Shown one piece after another: positions 61,932-64,000 of a DNA stretch of 64,000 nt; positions within the stretch are counted from its first letter, which is position 1, and each line of letters starts with the position of its first letter. The position numbers were made by a program, and so were the translations under genes. Under the pieces are notes generated by a model. That model searched no databases. It was not told the DNA's origin and was given only the letters and a program-made list of their open reading frames with translations. The stretch comes from Cernens ardua (GTDB lineage: Bacteria > Pseudomonadota > Gammaproteobacteria > Pseudomonadales > Halomonadaceae). The stretch lies in NCBI RefSeq assembly GCF_051251085.1, contig NZ_JBPCZH010000004.1, forward strand, positions 1-64,000, read 5' to 3'.

Positions 61932-62530
61932 CAGGCATCCTTCAGTGCTTCAACGAGTGCAGCTACCGCGCGGCCTCTGTGGCTCAACCTGTTTTTTTCG
62001 CTGGCGGGAAGTTCAGCGGCGCTTACACCCTGTTCAGGAATCCAAAACAGGGGATCATAGCCAAAGCCACCTTCTCCCCTGGGATGGGACAGAATATCAC
62101 CGCGCCATTCACGCTGAATAACCAATGGGGAAGGATCTTCTGCATGACGCAGATAAACCAATGCACACCAGTATTTCGCTTGACGCTTCCCTTCCGGTAT
62201 ATCGGCCAATGCCGCCAATAATTTAGCATTGTTGGCTTCATCGTCAGAAGGCTCGCCTGCATAGCGCGCAGAGTAGATACCCGGCTCGCCATTCAAGGCG
62301 TCTACAACCAACCCCGAATCATCCGCCAATGCAGGTAAGCCACTGGCACGGGCAGCAGCGCGCGCCTTGATTAGCGCGTTTTCAACGAAGGTTAATCCCG
62401 TCTCTTCAACATCAGAAACCCCATGATCCGCTTGTGAGGAAAGATGGTAACCAAGGGGAGACAATAGCTCGTTAAATTCATTCAGTTTGCCGGCATTACC
62501 ACTGGCAAGCACCCATTCGCGTATCGCCAT
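61931..62530 (-). CDS. rdgB: dITP/XTP pyrophosphatase
   Basis: 199 residues. It removes non-canonical purine nucleotides (dITP, XTP) from the pool. The family motif ASGNAGKLNEF is at ~9-19, then ETGLTFVENALIKA, ALADDSGLVVDAL, PGIYSARYAG, and GGFGYDPLF. ATG 62530 is unambiguous with GGAAGAA upstream. First gene of rdgB-hemW. Confidence 0.95.
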   Translation of the reverse strand: MAIREWVLASGNAGKLNEFNELLSPLGYHLSSQADHGVSDVEETGLTFVENALIKARAAARASGLPALADDSGLVVDALNGEPGIYSARYAGEPSDDEANNAKLLAALADIPEGKRQAKYWCALVYLRHAEDPSPLVIQREWRGDILSHPRGEGGFGYDPLFWIPEQGVSAAELPASEKNRLSHRGRAVAALVEALKDA

Positions 62531-62749
62531 CCAAATTCTTCCTTAAAACCTGAGTATCCATTCAAAAAGCGCTGCCTGGACTCTGAACAGCCTCGAATGT
62601 ACTTACAAGAAGTACTTATAAGAAGTGAACAAAAGCACTAAAAGTCACTATTTTACGGGGAGGTCAAATAAACATCACTGGTTCATTTCATTTTTTAGGT
62701 AAATAGTACACTTTTCATGCGATCAGAAGGGCAACGTGATACATTCACT
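62531..62749. other. Divergent gap between rdgB and the riboswitch leader
   Basis: 219 nt. It contains a short tandem duplication GTACTTAyAAGAA at 62599-62624 (13 bp twice) and an AT-rich segment at 62640-62715 that probably includes the promoter of the riboswitch transcript. Confidence 0.4.
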
Positions 62750-62960
62750 TTGATGGTTCCCCCCTCGGGATTAAAAGGGAATGGAGTACGTGGCTTTCTG
62801 TGAATATAACGGCATATAAAGCACTTCACAGCCACAAGTCTTCAGCTGCCCCCGCAACTGTATACAACTCTGAATGATTCAAATACCACTGATGCCTCTG
62901 AATCGGGAAGGTGAATCTGCTTGCTCAGCCAAGCGTTGTAAGCCAGGAGACCTGCCATTA
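62750..62960 (+). ncRNA. Cobalamin riboswitch
   Basis: The leader shows the conserved cobalamin-riboswitch blocks in order: GGTTCCC near 62755 with TTAAAAGGGAAT downstream, GCTGCCCCCGCAACTGTA at about 62847-62864, CACTGATGCCTCTGAATCGGGAAGG near 62887-62911, and the B12 box AGCCAGGAGACCTGCC at 62941-62956. It ends about 95 nt before a nickel/cobalt transporter gene. Binding of adenosylcobalamin should lower expression of cobalt import. Confidence 0.93.
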
Positions 62961-63053
62961 CGGCGTCATTACAGAAACATCGGGCGGGGTGATCCGATGG
63001 GCACGCGTTGCTTCTGTCATGACATTTTGACGCCCTGATACAGAGACCCAACC

Positions 63054-64000
63054 ATGCTAAAAGCCTTACAAGCGTTATGTCACGAAAAGAGTGACCACTT
63101 CAAACAACGATTGATCACAATGAGCACTCTGCTCATTATCATGAATGCCGGTGCCTGGCTATGGGCCTTCATTGCCTTCTGGGACAAACCCGGACTACTG
63201 GGTATCGCCCTACTGATTTATAGCCTGGGATTACGCCATGCGGTCGATGCGGACCATATCGCAGCGATAGACAATGTCACTCGAAAACTGATGCAGACGG
63301 ATCAACGCCCTGTTTCGGTGGGCTTCTTTTTTGCCATGGGGCATTCAACCGTAGTCATCATTGCAGCCGCATGTGTAGCGTTGGCCGCTTCGACCTTTAA
63401 CTCCATGGAAGCCGCCAGTTCTATCACAGGTATTATCAGTACCAGCGTATCTGCCACCTTCCTATTGATAATTGCGGCCATGAATATCGCGATTTTTATC
63501 TCGATCTACCGCAATTACAAACGCATTAGAGCAGGAGGCACTTATGTACAGGAAGACATGGATATCCTGCTGAATAATCGCGGTATTCTGTCACGGCTGT
63601 TCAAACCCTTGTTCCGATTTGTCAGTAAAAGCTGGCACATGTACCCCTTGGGCTTTCTATTTGGCCTCGGATTCGATACTGCGACTGAGGTAGCCATGTT
63701 CGGTGTTTCCGGCGCACAGGCGGCCAAAGGAGTACCCTTTGAATCGATCATAGTTTTCCCCTTTCTGTTTGCTGCGGGCATGTCTCTCGTCGATACAGTC
63801 GATGGGGTCATGATGTTGGGAGCCTATAATTGGGCCTTCGTGAAGCCGATTAGAAAGCTTTACTACAATATGTCCATCACCGCTGTGTCCATTATTGTTG
63901 CTGTGTTCATCGGTGGAATCGAAGCACTGGGATTGATTGGCAATCAGCTGAATCTGGAAGGCTGGTTCTGGGAGGGTTTGAATTTTCTGAATGATAATTT
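63054..64000 (+). CDS. Nickel/cobalt transporter (NiCoT family), 3' truncated by window end
   Basis: 315 residues visible, running off the window. The NiCoT signature RHAVDADHIAAIDN is at ~60-73, with further motifs FFAMGHSTVV, LGFLFGLGFDTATEVA and FAAGMSLVDTVDG. These identify the HoxN/NixA-type permease with about eight helices. Control by the cobalamin riboswitch immediately upstream points to cobalt for vitamin B12 as the physiological substrate. ATG 63054 is the likely start (MLKALQALCHEKSDHF); its ribosome site is weak. Confidence 0.92.
   Translation, partial: MLKALQALCHEKSDHFKQRLITMSTLLIIMNAGAWLWAFIAFWDKPGLLGIALLIYSLGLRHAVDADHIAAIDNVTRKLMQTDQRPVSVGFFFAMGHSTVVIIAAACVALAASTFNSMEAASSITGIISTSVSATFLLIIAAMNIAIFISIYRNYKRIRAGGTYVQEDMDILLNNRGILSRLFKPLFRFVSKSWHMYPLGFLFGLGFDTATEVAMFGVSGAQAAKGVPFESIIVFPFLFAAGMSLVDTVDGVMMLGAYNWAFVKPIRKLYYNMSITAVSIIVAVFIGGIEALGLIGNQLNLEGWFWEGLNFLNDN

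Noticed and set aside
62842..63051. 69-codon minus-strand frame
   Set aside because: It lies entirely over the cobalamin riboswitch and its structure-derived complementarity; no ribosome site.

Overview
This 64 kb window is a bacterial chromosome segment spanning the replication-origin neighbourhood. On the minus strand dnaA, dnaN, recF and gyrB lie in the order usual for gammaproteobacteria. Facing away from them are rpmH, rnpA, yidC and mnmE. A cluster of DnaA-box-like sequences lies between dnaA and rpmH. Paired pqi and mdl operons, porin, HemW, RdgB, RlmJ and MdtJI indicate a Gram-negative gammaproteobacterium of moderate GC. The gene mix (TpgA-type partner of a trimeric autotransporter, type-2 ArgC, SQR, DUF421 and CsbD proteins) fits an Oceanospirillales/Halomonadaceae-like lineage such as the Zymobacter/Carnimonas group. 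That placement is inference from gene content, not from a search.

Layout. 1-4.9 kb: the 3' part of a large trimeric autotransporter adhesin, its TpgA-like BamE-OmpA lipoprotein, a small Pro/Gln-rich lipoprotein and a Sel1-repeat/SH3 protein. 4.9-8.4 kb: HpxZ-like protein, MFS transporter and flavin monooxygenase, a possible catabolic cassette. 8.4-20.9 kb: housekeeping and stress genes (ugd, gabT, DoxX, sodA, MscS, SQR, CsbD-like, porin, argC, DUF421), mostly single-gene units ending in clear hairpin terminators. 21-26.4 kb: an accessory stretch with a LysR regulator, an enolase-superfamily protein without its catalytic residues, an S24 repressor without its Ser-Lys dyad, an SDR without the Tyr/Lys pair, a DUF2236 protein and a 35-residue membrane protein. 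26.7-28 kb: a Tat-exported bicupin of the oxalate decarboxylase type.

28-39.5 kb: the origin region. Notable here are a 15-bp inverted repeat between recF and gyrB and the absence of a recognisable yidD between rnpA and yidC. 39.6-42.5 kb: a serine hydrolase preceded by six 21-bp tandem repeats, then an isolated, AT-rich glycosyltransferase. 42.5-44.7 kb: mdtJI SMR exporter with a divergent LysR gene. 44.8-50.2 kb: membrane PQQ dehydrogenase, surE, a DsbA/ScsC-like protein, and a siderophore-interacting flavoprotein behind a Fur-box-like site. 50.5-58 kb: the mdlAB ABC exporter and the pqiABC lipid-transport operon. 58-64 kb: NAD-binding protein, rlmJ, an OmpA-type protein, hemW-rdgB, and a cobalamin riboswitch in front of a nickel/cobalt transporter cut by the window end.

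I saw no tRNA, rRNA, CRISPR array, insertion sequence or prophage. I did not find a clearly new multi-gene system. The most unusual signals are the run of active-site-depleted proteins at 22-25 kb and the 21-bp repeat array at 40.97-41.10 kb.
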